A stretch of DNA of 35,140 bases from an uncultured Collinsella sp. (GTDB lineage Bacteria > Actinomycetota > Coriobacteriia > Coriobacteriales > Coriobacteriaceae), in assembly GCA_959026535.1 (NCBI GenBank), contig CAUFMB010000022.1, positions 1 to 35,140 of the forward strand, in the 5' to 3' direction. A program made the position numbers and the translations under genes. The notes beneath the pieces are model-generated. The model saw only the letters and a program-made list of their open reading frames with translations, ran no database searches and was not told where the DNA came from. Shown piece by piece: positions 22,325-29,936 of the stretch. Within the stretch, counting starts at the first letter, position 1. The number at the start of each line of letters is the position of its first letter.

Positions 22325-23591
22325 GGCCCGAAAGAAAGGTAGGAGGCCATGACGAAAGGTCTGCACGTGCCTTCCGAGATCGGCAAGCTCAGGAAGGTCT
22401 GCCTGCACCGTCCCGGCGACGAGCTCCTCAACCTGCCGCCCGACGAGCTCGAGCGACTCCTGTTCGACGACGTCCCGTTCCTGGAGGTCGCACAGCAGGA
22501 GCACGACACCTTCGCCCAGATCCTGAGGGACCAGGGCGTGGAGGTCCTCTACCTCGAGAACCTCGTCGCCGAGGTGTTCGACCAGGTCCCCGGCGCCCGC
22601 GCCGAGTTCACCGACCAGTACATCGCCGAGGCCGGCATCCGCGGCCAGCACATGCCGCAGATCGTCCGCGAGAAGCTGGACTCCATCGAGGACAACCTCG
22701 AGTTCGTCAAGAAGACCATGGCCGGCATGACCAAGGCCGAGATCGACCTGCCCCTCACGGCGTCCACGACCCTCGACTCCCTGGTCAACTCCGAGTCCGA
22801 GTCCGACCTGATCATCGACCCGATGCCCAACCTCTACTTCACCCGCGACCCGTTCGCGGTCGTCGGCGAGGGCGTCAACCTCAACCGCATGTACTCGGTC
22901 ACCCGCAACCGCGAGACCCTGTACGGCAAGTACGTCTTCAAGTACCACCCCGACTACAAGGACGTCTCGCTGTACTTCCGCCGCGACTGCCAGTTCCACA
23001 CCGAGGGCGGCGACGTGCTGAACATCAACGAGAAGACCCTCGCCGTCGGCATCTCCCAGCGCACCCAGGCCGCCGCTATCGACGTCATGGCCCAGAACAT
23101 CTTCTGGAACTCCGACTCCAAGGTCGAGCGCATCCTGGCCTTCGACATCCCGGTCTCGCGCGCCTTCATGCACCTCGACACGGTCTTCACCCAGATCGAC
23201 GTCGATAAGTTCACGATCCACCCCGCCATCATGGGCACCCTGCGCGTCTACGAGCTGACCGCCGGCAAGAACCCGGGCGACGTGAACATCCGCCTGATCG
23301 AGGACACCCTCGAGCACGTCCTGGAGGACGCCACCGGCGTCGACCAGGTCAAGCTGATCCCCTGCGGCGGCGGCGACCCGATCGCGGCCTCCCGCGAGCA
23401 GTGGAACGACGGCTCCAACACCCTGTGCGTCGAGCCCGGCAAGATCTGCGTCTACGCCCGCAACACCGTCACCAACGACGTGCTGTACAAGGAGGGCCTG
23501 GACCTTCTCGTCGTGCCCTCCGCCGAGCTCTCCCGCGGCCGCGGCGGCCCGCGCTGCATGAGCATGCCCTTCTGGCGCGAGGACCTCTAAG
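22325..23591 (+). repeat. Long direct repeat, copy 1 (arcA1)
   Basis: This 1267-bp block recurs at 25412-26678 (offset 3087). I see one difference: a at 22365 against g at 25452. Translations in three overlapping frames are otherwise identical in both copies, so few or no other substitutions can be present. Identity starts 24 bp before the ATG and stops right after the stop codon. Confidence 0.93.
22349..23590 (+). CDS. arcA: Arginine deiminase, copy 1
   Basis: 413 residues, full length. Catalytic motifs are complete: FTRDP (164-168), HTEGGD (217-222), HLDT (275-278) and Cys403 in GGPRCMSMP. It hydrolyses arginine to citrulline and ammonia, the first step of the arginine deiminase pathway, and also raises pH. 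The ribosome site AGGAGG lies just upstream. The protein differs from copy 2 only at residue 6 (His here, Arg there). Codon use is extremely biased to C/G-ending codons, typical of very highly expressed genes. A terminator follows at once, so it is probably monocistronic. Confidence 0.97.
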   Translation: MTKGLHVPSEIGKLRKVCLHRPGDELLNLPPDELERLLFDDVPFLEVAQQEHDTFAQILRDQGVEVLYLENLVAEVFDQVPGARAEFTDQYIAEAGIRGQHMPQIVREKLDSIEDNLEFVKKTMAGMTKAEIDLPLTASTTLDSLVNSESESDLIIDPMPNLYFTRDPFAVVGEGVNLNRMYSVTRNRETLYGKYVFKYHPDYKDVSLYFRRDCQFHTEGGDVLNINEKTLAVGISQRTQAAAIDVMAQNIFWNSDSKVERILAFDIPVSRAFMHLDTVFTQIDVDKFTIHPAIMGTLRVYELTAGKNPGDVNIRLIEDTLEHVLEDATGVDQVKLIPCGGGDPIAASREQWNDGSNTLCVEPGKICVYARNTVTNDVLYKEGLDLLVVPSAELSRGRGGPRCMSMPFWREDL

Positions 23592-23652
23592 GTCTTCAAG
23601 GACCCGTACGGGTCTTAATACATACATCTAGCTGCCATTAGATGTCTCCTAT

Positions 23653-23687
23653 TGGGGCGGTGCGGGTATTCGCACCGCCCCATTCTT
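23653..23687 (+). terminator. Terminator after arcA1
   Basis: An 11-bp perfect stem ggggcggtgcg / cgcaccgcccc (23654-23664, 23671-23681), extended by a T-A pair, followed by attctt. It separates arcA1 from arcT. Confidence 0.8.
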
Positions 23688-23739
23688 GTATGAGGAACGT
23701 CAACACGATTGGATGACTGCTTTTGTAAGGAGCTTGGTC

Positions 23740-24864
23740 ATGGATATCAAGGCAATCGGCGTTGAGGAGTGGCTCAACGTTTGGGAGAAGAGCGCCACGT
23801 GGGATATCGCCCAGTCGACGATTTCGTCGCTTACCATGGGCGAGCTTCGCGCGCTCGACGAACAGGACGGCGCCACGTTCTACGAGCGCCTGGATCGCGA
23901 GAAGATGAACTACGGCTGGATCGAGGGTTCGCCGGAGTTTAAGGCCGAGGTTGCCAAGCTGTATCGTCGCGAGGTCAATCCCGATCACATTCTGCAGACC
24001 AATGGCTGCACGGGCGCCAATCTCAACGCCATCATGGCTGTAGTCGAGCCCGGCGACCACGTTATCGCCGAGTGGCCTACCTATGCGCCGCTCTATGAGA
24101 TCCCGCGTACGCTCGGCGCCGAGGTCGAGTATTGGGAGCTTCGCGAGGAGCTCGGATGGAAACCCGATATCGAGGAGCTCAAGCGCTCGGTGCGCCCCAA
24201 CACGAAGCTCATCTGCATCAATAACGCATCGAACCCCATCGGTACGGTGCTTGATGTCGATATGCTCGGCCAGATTGCCGAGATCGCCCGCTCGGTGGGC
24301 GCCTATGTGCTGTGCGACGAGGTGTACTTGCCGCTGGAGAACACCGAGGCCTTTATGTCGATGGCCGATGTGTACGAGAAGGCCATCGTCACCAACTCGG
24401 TGTCCAAGACCTATTCGACGCCTGCGGCCCGCGTGGGCTGGGTTGTGGCAGACGAAGAGGTATCTAACCGCATTCGCACGTACCGCGACTACACCATGAT
24501 TTGCGGCGGCGTGTTCAACGACACCCTGGCGACCTATGTGCTCAAGCACAAGGACAAGATCCTCGAGCGCAACCGCAAGGTCGTGTTTGGAAACCGCGAT
24601 ATCGCGCAGGCTTGGATTGATACGCAGCATCGCGTTTCCTGGACGGCCCCGCAGGGCGTGTCTACCTCGTTTATCAAGCTTGATATTCCCGAGGACGACG
24701 AGGAGTTCTGCAAGCGCCTGCTGGCCGAGAGGGGAGTGCTGTTGGTTCCCGGTAGCCGCTTTGAGCTTCCCTGCGGCGCACGCCTGGGCTACTGCGCGAG
24801 CGAGGACGTTCTGCGCGAGGGTCTGAGGCTTTTGGGCGAGGCACTGGCGGAGTTCGATCGCTAG
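23740..24864 (+). CDS. arcT: PLP-dependent aminotransferase, ArcT-like
   Basis: 374 residues, fold-type I class I/II aminotransferase. Visible motifs: NGCTGANLNAI, INNASNPIGT, LCDEVYLPLE and the PLP lysine in SVSKTYSTPAARVGW. It begins MDIKAIGVEEWLN, resembling transaminases (ArcT) found in arginine deiminase clusters of lactic acid bacteria. Reaction and substrate are not established; arginine, ornithine or citrulline are plausible from context only. The start at 23740 is chosen for TAAGGAG 7 nt upstream; the frame is open to 23686. Its codon use is less biased than that of the arcA genes beside it. Confidence 0.85.
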   Translation: MDIKAIGVEEWLNVWEKSATWDIAQSTISSLTMGELRALDEQDGATFYERLDREKMNYGWIEGSPEFKAEVAKLYRREVNPDHILQTNGCTGANLNAIMAVVEPGDHVIAEWPTYAPLYEIPRTLGAEVEYWELREELGWKPDIEELKRSVRPNTKLICINNASNPIGTVLDVDMLGQIAEIARSVGAYVLCDEVYLPLENTEAFMSMADVYEKAIVTNSVSKTYSTPAARVGWVVADEEVSNRIRTYRDYTMICGGVFNDTLATYVLKHKDKILERNRKVVFGNRDIAQAWIDTQHRVSWTAPQGVSTSFIKLDIPEDDEEFCKRLLAERGVLLVPGSRFELPCGARLGYCASEDVLREGLRLLGEALAEFDR

Positions 24865-24912
24865 GATTTCGACGGCTCTCAAAACCGCTCAAATCTGTCT
24901 ACGATTATCGAT

Positions 24913-24952
24913 AACAGTCCCGTTTCCCATGAGGGGAGCGGGACTGTTTTTC
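24913..24952 (+). terminator. Terminator after arcT
   Basis: aacagtcccg (24913-24922) / cgggactgtt (24939-24948), with an inner stem, followed by a T run. A clear intrinsic terminator. Confidence 0.88.
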
Positions 24953-25281
24953 TATACCGAGAAGTCAAGTTGTTACAAATGAGGCCGTAAGGCGAGCCGG
25001 TATCCGATGGGCCTTATACTGAGCTTCCGGTGAACGGTATCAAGCGTCTGGTAAACGGTAATTTGTTACCAGAAATGAATAGGACAAACTTTTTTCTGAA
25101 TAAAAATGAAAATGGTTGAGACGCGGTATGAATCGCTAATTCTATTCATAGCTTTATTGGAAATATGCAATTTGAGGGTGGTTTAATAAAGTTAAGTTCC
25201 ATTTGTTATTTGGATTGAAAACGCGTTTAAGCACGTAAATAAACTTTATTAAATCAAAGTGTGCCATGCGTGAAGTATATG
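24953..25281. other. AT-rich region upstream of arcA2 with distal repeat motifs
   Basis: No gene is visible. It carries tgaacgg (25031) and taaacgg (25052), 21 bp apart and inverted relative to the promoter-proximal CCGTTC pair. A palindrome ctggtaa...ttaccag spans 25048-25072. A 12-bp perfect inverted repeat tttaataaagtt (25182-25193) / aactttattaaa (25242-25253) lies nearer the gene. These look like regulatory sites spread over 400 bp. Confidence 0.5.
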
Positions 25282-25353
25282 TGTATGCCGTTCACCCCTC
25301 ATATAAAACCGTTCGGGGGCGAGGTGGAAGTATGAACTGATTTTGGATATAAA
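25282..25353 (+). promoter_or_regulatory. arcA2 promoter with 21-bp-spaced CCGTTC pair
   Basis: CCGTTCA at 25288 and CCGTTCG at 25309 repeat the 21-bp spacing of the arcA1 promoter. The second box again runs into GGGGGCGAGGTGGAA. TGGAAG (25325-25330), a 17-bp spacer and TATAAA (25348-25353) follow. Distances to the start codon match arcA1 within 1 bp, while the bases between the motifs differ. Confidence 0.7.
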
Positions 25354-25411
25354 TATGTCGTCAGCAATAACGCCTCACACGGAGGGGCGCTAACGAATCG
25401 GCCCTGACAGG

Positions 25412-26678
25412 GGCCCGAAAGAAAGGTAGGAGGCCATGACGAAAGGTCTGCGCGTGCCTTCCGAGATCGGCAAGCTCAGGAAGGTCTGCCTGCACCGTCC
25501 CGGCGACGAGCTCCTCAACCTGCCGCCCGACGAGCTCGAGCGACTCCTGTTCGACGACGTCCCGTTCCTGGAGGTCGCACAGCAGGAGCACGACACCTTC
25601 GCCCAGATCCTGAGGGACCAGGGCGTGGAGGTCCTCTACCTCGAGAACCTCGTCGCCGAGGTGTTCGACCAGGTCCCCGGCGCCCGCGCCGAGTTCACCG
25701 ACCAGTACATCGCCGAGGCCGGCATCCGCGGCCAGCACATGCCGCAGATCGTCCGCGAGAAGCTGGACTCCATCGAGGACAACCTCGAGTTCGTCAAGAA
25801 GACCATGGCCGGCATGACCAAGGCCGAGATCGACCTGCCCCTCACGGCGTCCACGACCCTCGACTCCCTGGTCAACTCCGAGTCCGAGTCCGACCTGATC
25901 ATCGACCCGATGCCCAACCTCTACTTCACCCGCGACCCGTTCGCGGTCGTCGGCGAGGGCGTCAACCTCAACCGCATGTACTCGGTCACCCGCAACCGCG
26001 AGACCCTGTACGGCAAGTACGTCTTCAAGTACCACCCCGACTACAAGGACGTCTCGCTGTACTTCCGCCGCGACTGCCAGTTCCACACCGAGGGCGGCGA
26101 CGTGCTGAACATCAACGAGAAGACCCTCGCCGTCGGCATCTCCCAGCGCACCCAGGCCGCCGCTATCGACGTCATGGCCCAGAACATCTTCTGGAACTCC
26201 GACTCCAAGGTCGAGCGCATCCTGGCCTTCGACATCCCGGTCTCGCGCGCCTTCATGCACCTCGACACGGTCTTCACCCAGATCGACGTCGATAAGTTCA
26301 CGATCCACCCCGCCATCATGGGCACCCTGCGCGTCTACGAGCTGACCGCCGGCAAGAACCCGGGCGACGTGAACATCCGCCTGATCGAGGACACCCTCGA
26401 GCACGTCCTGGAGGACGCCACCGGCGTCGACCAGGTCAAGCTGATCCCCTGCGGCGGCGGCGACCCGATCGCGGCCTCCCGCGAGCAGTGGAACGACGGC
26501 TCCAACACCCTGTGCGTCGAGCCCGGCAAGATCTGCGTCTACGCCCGCAACACCGTCACCAACGACGTGCTGTACAAGGAGGGCCTGGACCTTCTCGTCG
26601 TGCCCTCCGCCGAGCTCTCCCGCGGCCGCGGCGGCCCGCGCTGCATGAGCATGCCCTTCTGGCGCGAGGACCTCTAAG
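25412..26678 (+). repeat. Long direct repeat, copy 2 (arcA2)
   Basis: Partner of the block at 22325-23591. The flanks outside the block show no extended similarity apart from short promoter motifs, so the match covers essentially the gene and its ribosome site. Confidence 0.93.
25436..26677 (+). CDS. arcA: Arginine deiminase, copy 2
   Basis: 413 residues, identical to copy 1 except Arg6 in place of His6. All catalytic motifs are intact (FTRDP, HTEGGD, HLDT, Cys403), so both copies should be active. It converts arginine to citrulline and ammonia. It is followed after 105 bp by arcB, whose product takes the citrulline on, and a hairpin without U-tract lies between them, so partial read-through into arcB is likely. 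The AGGAGG ribosome site is part of the duplicated block. Confidence 0.97.
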   Translation: MTKGLRVPSEIGKLRKVCLHRPGDELLNLPPDELERLLFDDVPFLEVAQQEHDTFAQILRDQGVEVLYLENLVAEVFDQVPGARAEFTDQYIAEAGIRGQHMPQIVREKLDSIEDNLEFVKKTMAGMTKAEIDLPLTASTTLDSLVNSESESDLIIDPMPNLYFTRDPFAVVGEGVNLNRMYSVTRNRETLYGKYVFKYHPDYKDVSLYFRRDCQFHTEGGDVLNINEKTLAVGISQRTQAAAIDVMAQNIFWNSDSKVERILAFDIPVSRAFMHLDTVFTQIDVDKFTIHPAIMGTLRVYELTAGKNPGDVNIRLIEDTLEHVLEDATGVDQVKLIPCGGGDPIAASREQWNDGSNTLCVEPGKICVYARNTVTNDVLYKEGLDLLVVPSAELSRGRGGPRCMSMPFWREDL

Positions 26679-26689
26679 TCTTTCCGTTT

Positions 26690-26718
26690 CCGGTGCGGTC
26701 TCCCTACAACCGCACCGG
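26690..26718 (+). terminator. Hairpin between arcA2 and arcB
   Basis: Perfect 10-bp stem ccggtgcggt / accgcaccgg with a 9-base loop and no following T run. It may be an incomplete terminator or an mRNA processing and stability element between arcA2 and arcB. Confidence 0.55.
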
Positions 26719-26782
26719 CTTCGCCCGTTAAACGGGCAGCACTAATATTTACGTAATTCATTTCTTCGAAAGGAAACAAACC

Positions 26783-27778
26783 ATGGGTGTTAACCTCTCC
26801 GGCCGTAGCTTCCTCAAGCTCCTCGACCTCACCACCGAGGAGATCGAGTACCTGCTCAAGCTCTCCAAGAACTTCAAGGACATGAAGCGCGCTGGCGTTC
26901 CGCACCGCTATCTCGAGGGTAAGAACATCGTTCTGCTCTTCCAGAAGACTTCCACTCGTACCCGCTGCGCCTTCGAGGTCGGCGGCATGGATCTGGGCAT
27001 GGGCGTCACCTACCTCGATCCCGGTTCGTCGCAGATGGGCAAGAAGGAGTCCATCGAGGACACCGCCCGCGTTCTCGGCCGCATGTATGACGGCATCGAG
27101 TTCCGTGGCTTTGCCCAGGACGACGTCGAGGAGCTCGCTGCCAAGTCCGGCGTGCCCGTGTGGAACGGCCTGACCACCGAGTGGCACCCCACCCAGATGC
27201 TCGCCGACATCCTGACCGTCCAGGAGAACTTCAACTACGACATCAAGGGCAAGACCCTCGTCTTCATGGGCGACTGCAAGAACAACGTCGCTCGCTCCCT
27301 CATGGTTGTCTGCTCCAAGCTCGGTATGAACTTCGTGGCCTGCGGCCCCGAGGAGTGCATGCCCGCTGACGACGTCATCGAGGCCTGCAAGCCCATCGCC
27401 GAGGCCAATGGCTGCACCATCAAGCTGACCACCGACGTCAAGGACGGCGTCACCGGTGCCGACGTTATCTACACCGACGTGTGGGTCTCCATGGGCGAGC
27501 CCGACGAGGTCTGGGCCGAGCGCATCGCTCAGCTCACCCCGTATCGTGTCACCTCCGACGTCATGGCTATGGCCAACCCGGGTGCCATCTTCCTGCACTG
27601 CCTGCCCAGCTTCCACGACACCAACACCACCATTGGCGCCGAGAAGTGCGAGCAGTTCGGCATCACCGAGCAGGAGGTCACCGACGAGGTCTTCGAGAGC
27701 CCCGCTTCCAAGGTCTTCGACGAGGCTGAGAACCGCATGCACACCATCAAGGCTGTCATGTACGCCACGCTCAAGTAA
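26783..27778 (+). CDS. arcB: Ornithine carbamoyltransferase (catabolic)
   Basis: 331 residues. The carbamoyl phosphate-binding STRTR (57-61), HPTQ (136-139), the ornithine-side DVWVSMGE (233-240) and HCLP (273-276) are all present. Position directly after arcA2 indicates the catabolic direction: citrulline plus phosphate to ornithine plus carbamoyl phosphate. The ribosome site GAAAGGAAA precedes the ATG. The same enzyme type can act in arginine synthesis, but no arg biosynthetic gene is nearby. Codon bias is strong, like that of arcA. Confidence 0.95.
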   Translation: MGVNLSGRSFLKLLDLTTEEIEYLLKLSKNFKDMKRAGVPHRYLEGKNIVLLFQKTSTRTRCAFEVGGMDLGMGVTYLDPGSSQMGKKESIEDTARVLGRMYDGIEFRGFAQDDVEELAAKSGVPVWNGLTTEWHPTQMLADILTVQENFNYDIKGKTLVFMGDCKNNVARSLMVVCSKLGMNFVACGPEECMPADDVIEACKPIAEANGCTIKLTTDVKDGVTGADVIYTDVWVSMGEPDEVWAERIAQLTPYRVTSDVMAMANPGAIFLHCLPSFHDTNTTIGAEKCEQFGITEQEVTDEVFESPASKVFDEAENRMHTIKAVMYATLK

Positions 27779-27793
27779 GAGCATCTAGCATCT

Positions 27794-27830
27794 CGCTCGG
27801 GGTGTATTGCTGCACACCCCGAGCGGTTTT
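27794..27830 (+). terminator. Terminator after arcB
   Basis: Perfect 12-bp stem cgctcggggtgt / acaccccgagcg (27794-27805, 27814-27825), loop attgctgc, followed by GTTTT. Confidence 0.88.
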
Positions 27831-27925
27831 ATCTGGTAATAATCTCGCATCAAGCGGCAGGCACGGCACGGAAGAGCCGCTTCGCGCGAGAAAGTTAAAT
27901 GATTTATGAAGGGGGGATGAGAACT

Positions 27926-29404
27926 ATGACTGAGACCGCTAAGAAAAAGCGCGGTATGCCTTCATCGTTCACCATTCTTCTTGCTCTGCTGGCAATTGTC
28001 GCAGTGATTACCGTAATCGTCTCCGGTACGTCCGGCGGCGCGGTTACTGCAGCCCGTCTGAGCGATTTCTGCACCGCCCCGATCCTGGGCTTCGCTGACG
28101 CTCTGCCCGTCTGCCTCTTCGTTATGATCCTGGGCGGCTTCCTCGGCATGATGACCGAGACCGGCGCCCTGGACAACGGCATTGCCGTTCTGGTGCAGAA
28201 GCTTAAGGGCAACGAGATTATGCTCATTCCCGTGCTGATGCTCATCTTCTCCCTCGGTGGTACCACCTATGGTATGTGCGAGGAGACCGTTCCCTTCTAC
28301 GCCCTGCTCGCCGCTACCATGATGGCCGCTGGCTTCGACCCCATGGTCGGTGCCGCTACCGTCCTGCTCGGCGCTGGCTGCGGCTGCCTGGGCTCCACGG
28401 TTAATCCGTTCGCCGTCGGCGCTGCCGTCGACGCTCTGACCGGCGTTGGCATTGAGGTCAACCAGTCCATCATCATCGGCCTCGGTGCCGTCCTGTGGAT
28501 TGTCACTACCGCTATGTCCATCTTCTTCGTGATGAACTATGCCAAGAAGGTCAAGGCTGACAAGGGTTCCACCATCCTGTCGATGCAGGAGCTCAAGGAC
28601 GCCGAAGAGGCTCACGGCAAGGCTGCTTCCGAGGTCCACAAGGAGGTCAAGCTCACCGGTCGTCAGAAGGGTGTTCTGATTGCCTTCGCCTTCACCTTCG
28701 TCGTCATGATCGTCGGCTTCATTCCGCTGGCCGACCTCAACGAGGGCGTCGCCAACTTCTTCGACGCTGGCGCCGTCTACGACGCCGACGGTAACGCCGT
28801 CGTCCAGGGCTGGTCTGCCCTGATCACCGGCCTGCCCATTGGCCAGTGGTACTTCGACGAGGCTTCCACCTGGTTCTTCCTCATGGCCGTCCTGATCGGT
28901 ATCATCGGTGGCCTGTCCGAGAAGCAGATCGTTAACACCTTCATCACCGGCGCTGCCGACATGATGTCCGTTGTTCTCGTCATCGCCCTCGCCCGTGGTA
29001 TCTCCGTCCTCATGGCTAACACCGGCCTCGACGTCTACGTCCTCGACGCTGCCGCCAATGCTCTGGCTGGCCTGTCCGGCGTGATCTTCGCTCCCATGAG
29101 CTTCCTGGTCTACTTCGGCCTGTCCTTCCTGATCCCCTCGACCTCTGGTATGGCTACCGTCTCCATGCCCATCATGGGACCGCTGGCTGTTAAGCTCGGC
29201 TTCTCGCCCGAGGTCATGGTCATGATCTTCTCCGCTGCTATCGGTGTCGTGAACCTGTTCACCCCGACCTCCGGTGCCATCATGGGCGGTCTCGCCCTGG
29301 CCAAGATCGAGTGGACGACCTGGCTCAAGTTTGCCCTTAAGCTCATCGTCGCGCTCTCCGTCGTCTGCGCCGTCATCCTGACCGTCGCCTGCGTGCTGCT
29401 CTAA
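27926..29404 (+). CDS. YfcC/DcuC-family membrane carrier, probable arginine/ornithine or related exchanger
   Basis: 492 residues with about 12 membrane segments and a cytoplasmic loop near residues 205-250 (KADKGSTILSMQELKDAEEAHGK). Family signs are FSLGGTTYGMCEETVPFYALL, LLGAGCGCLGSTVNPF and the C-terminal FTPTSGAIMGGLALAKI. YfcC-type carriers often sit in arginine deiminase clusters in place of ArcD, so arginine uptake with ornithine export is likely here, inferred from context; a dicarboxylate role is possible. I start at 27926 because AAGGGGGG lies 9 nt upstream; frames open at 27899 and 27917. A terminator precedes it, so it needs its own promoter. Confidence 0.85.
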   Translation: MTETAKKKRGMPSSFTILLALLAIVAVITVIVSGTSGGAVTAARLSDFCTAPILGFADALPVCLFVMILGGFLGMMTETGALDNGIAVLVQKLKGNEIMLIPVLMLIFSLGGTTYGMCEETVPFYALLAATMMAAGFDPMVGAATVLLGAGCGCLGSTVNPFAVGAAVDALTGVGIEVNQSIIIGLGAVLWIVTTAMSIFFVMNYAKKVKADKGSTILSMQELKDAEEAHGKAASEVHKEVKLTGRQKGVLIAFAFTFVVMIVGFIPLADLNEGVANFFDAGAVYDADGNAVVQGWSALITGLPIGQWYFDEASTWFFLMAVLIGIIGGLSEKQIVNTFITGAADMMSVVLVIALARGISVLMANTGLDVYVLDAAANALAGLSGVIFAPMSFLVYFGLSFLIPSTSGMATVSMPIMGPLAVKLGFSPEVMVMIFSAAIGVVNLFTPTSGAIMGGLALAKIEWTTWLKFALKLIVALSVVCAVILTVACVLL

Positions 29405-29571
29405 GTACCCAACGGGTACCCCACGGAAACCTTGACGATCCTGTAAAGGATCACCTGGTCATCGTCTGTCCGGTGGGGTCAACCCACCGGTAGACTCCTA
29501 CCTTTAGCCCCCTCCCGTTCCGTGCGCGGGAGGGGGCGCTCTCATGTTGCGCGGTTCTACGAACCGCGCAA
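29405..29571 (+). other. Hairpin cluster after the YfcC-family gene
   Basis: Stems in order: gtaccc/gggtac (29405-29419); ccccac (29420-29425) with gtgggg near 29473; gacgat/atcgtc (29434-29439, 29461-29466), which competes with gatcc/ggatc; ggtgggg/cccacc (29472-29488); a strong 11-bp stem gccccctcccg/cgggagggggc (29507-29537); and a perfect 12-bp stem gttgcgcggttc/gaaccgcgcaac (29545-29571). The early stems are mutually exclusive. No gene is visible. It is probably the 3' UTR and terminator of the carrier, possibly a small RNA. Confidence 0.5.
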
Positions 29572-29592
29572 CCAGTCGATGCTGCGCGCCGC

Positions 29593-29678
29593 CCAGGACG
29601 ACAATTTGTCATTCAAAAGGCAAGACATGACCAAAAGGTCTATGCCTTGCCTTTTTCATGCCAACTTGTACGTCCTGG
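29593..29678. terminator. Nested bidirectional terminator
   Basis: Outer arms ccaggacgacaa / ttgtacgtcctgg (one bulge) enclose a terminator: aaaaggcaag (29615-29624) / cttgcctttt (29646-29655), with an inner gacc-aaaa-ggtc tip and T/A tracts on both sides. Confidence 0.75.
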
Positions 29679-29721
29679 ACGTCGCTCGCTGACTTATGCT
29701 CAACCTGCGACGTTTCTGTTG

Positions 29722-29829
29722 TTGGTGCAAAGGGATCAGGTTACTTTGCGCCAAAAGGGGAAGTTGCGGTGGAATAGTTCCTGTTTGGCCGTCTCGAGGG
29801 GTTAAACGGGAACTATTTCACCGCAACTT
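29722..29829. repeat. Two hairpins before the UPF0371 gene
   Basis: First, an 11-bp stem ttggtgcaaag / ctttgcgccaa (29722-29754, one G-U). Second, a 26-bp stem pairing 29761-29786 with 29804-29829; its only two non-Watson-Crick positions are G-U pairs in plus-strand RNA but A-C mismatches in minus-strand RNA. No gene is visible here. Confidence 0.75.
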
Positions 29830-29936
29830 ATCGATGACGTGTTTGGTTGATGCCCGTTGGCTGCTTGGGTGTTGGGGAGGGCCTGCTCCGTTATAATCGC
29901 CTAGAACATTAAATGGAAACGGGACGGGAGCCATAC

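Noticed and set aside
23740..24864. arcT as foreign insertion between the arcA copies
   Set aside because: Codon use is less biased than arcA but matches ordinary genes elsewhere in the window, and similar transaminases occur in other arginine deiminase clusters.
25182..25253. 12-bp inverted repeat as an ArgR operator
   Set aside because: The half-sites are 48 bp apart and do not fit the compact ArgR box; kept only as an unexplained repeat.
22325..26678. Twin arcA genes as a composite transposon or insertion-mediated duplication
   Set aside because: No transposase, terminal inverted repeat or target-site duplication is visible, and the repeat limits coincide with gene limits.
25361..27784. 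Long open frame on the minus strand opposite arcA2 and arcB
   Set aside because: It is the mirror of a highly C/G-ending codon pattern in the two plus-strand genes. Its translation is low-complexity (Val, Asp, Gly, Leu), with no ribosome site or recognisable domain.
29405..29571. Known riboswitch class
   Set aside because: The stems do not match any riboswitch consensus I can recall, and the position is 3' of a gene with several hundred bases before the next.
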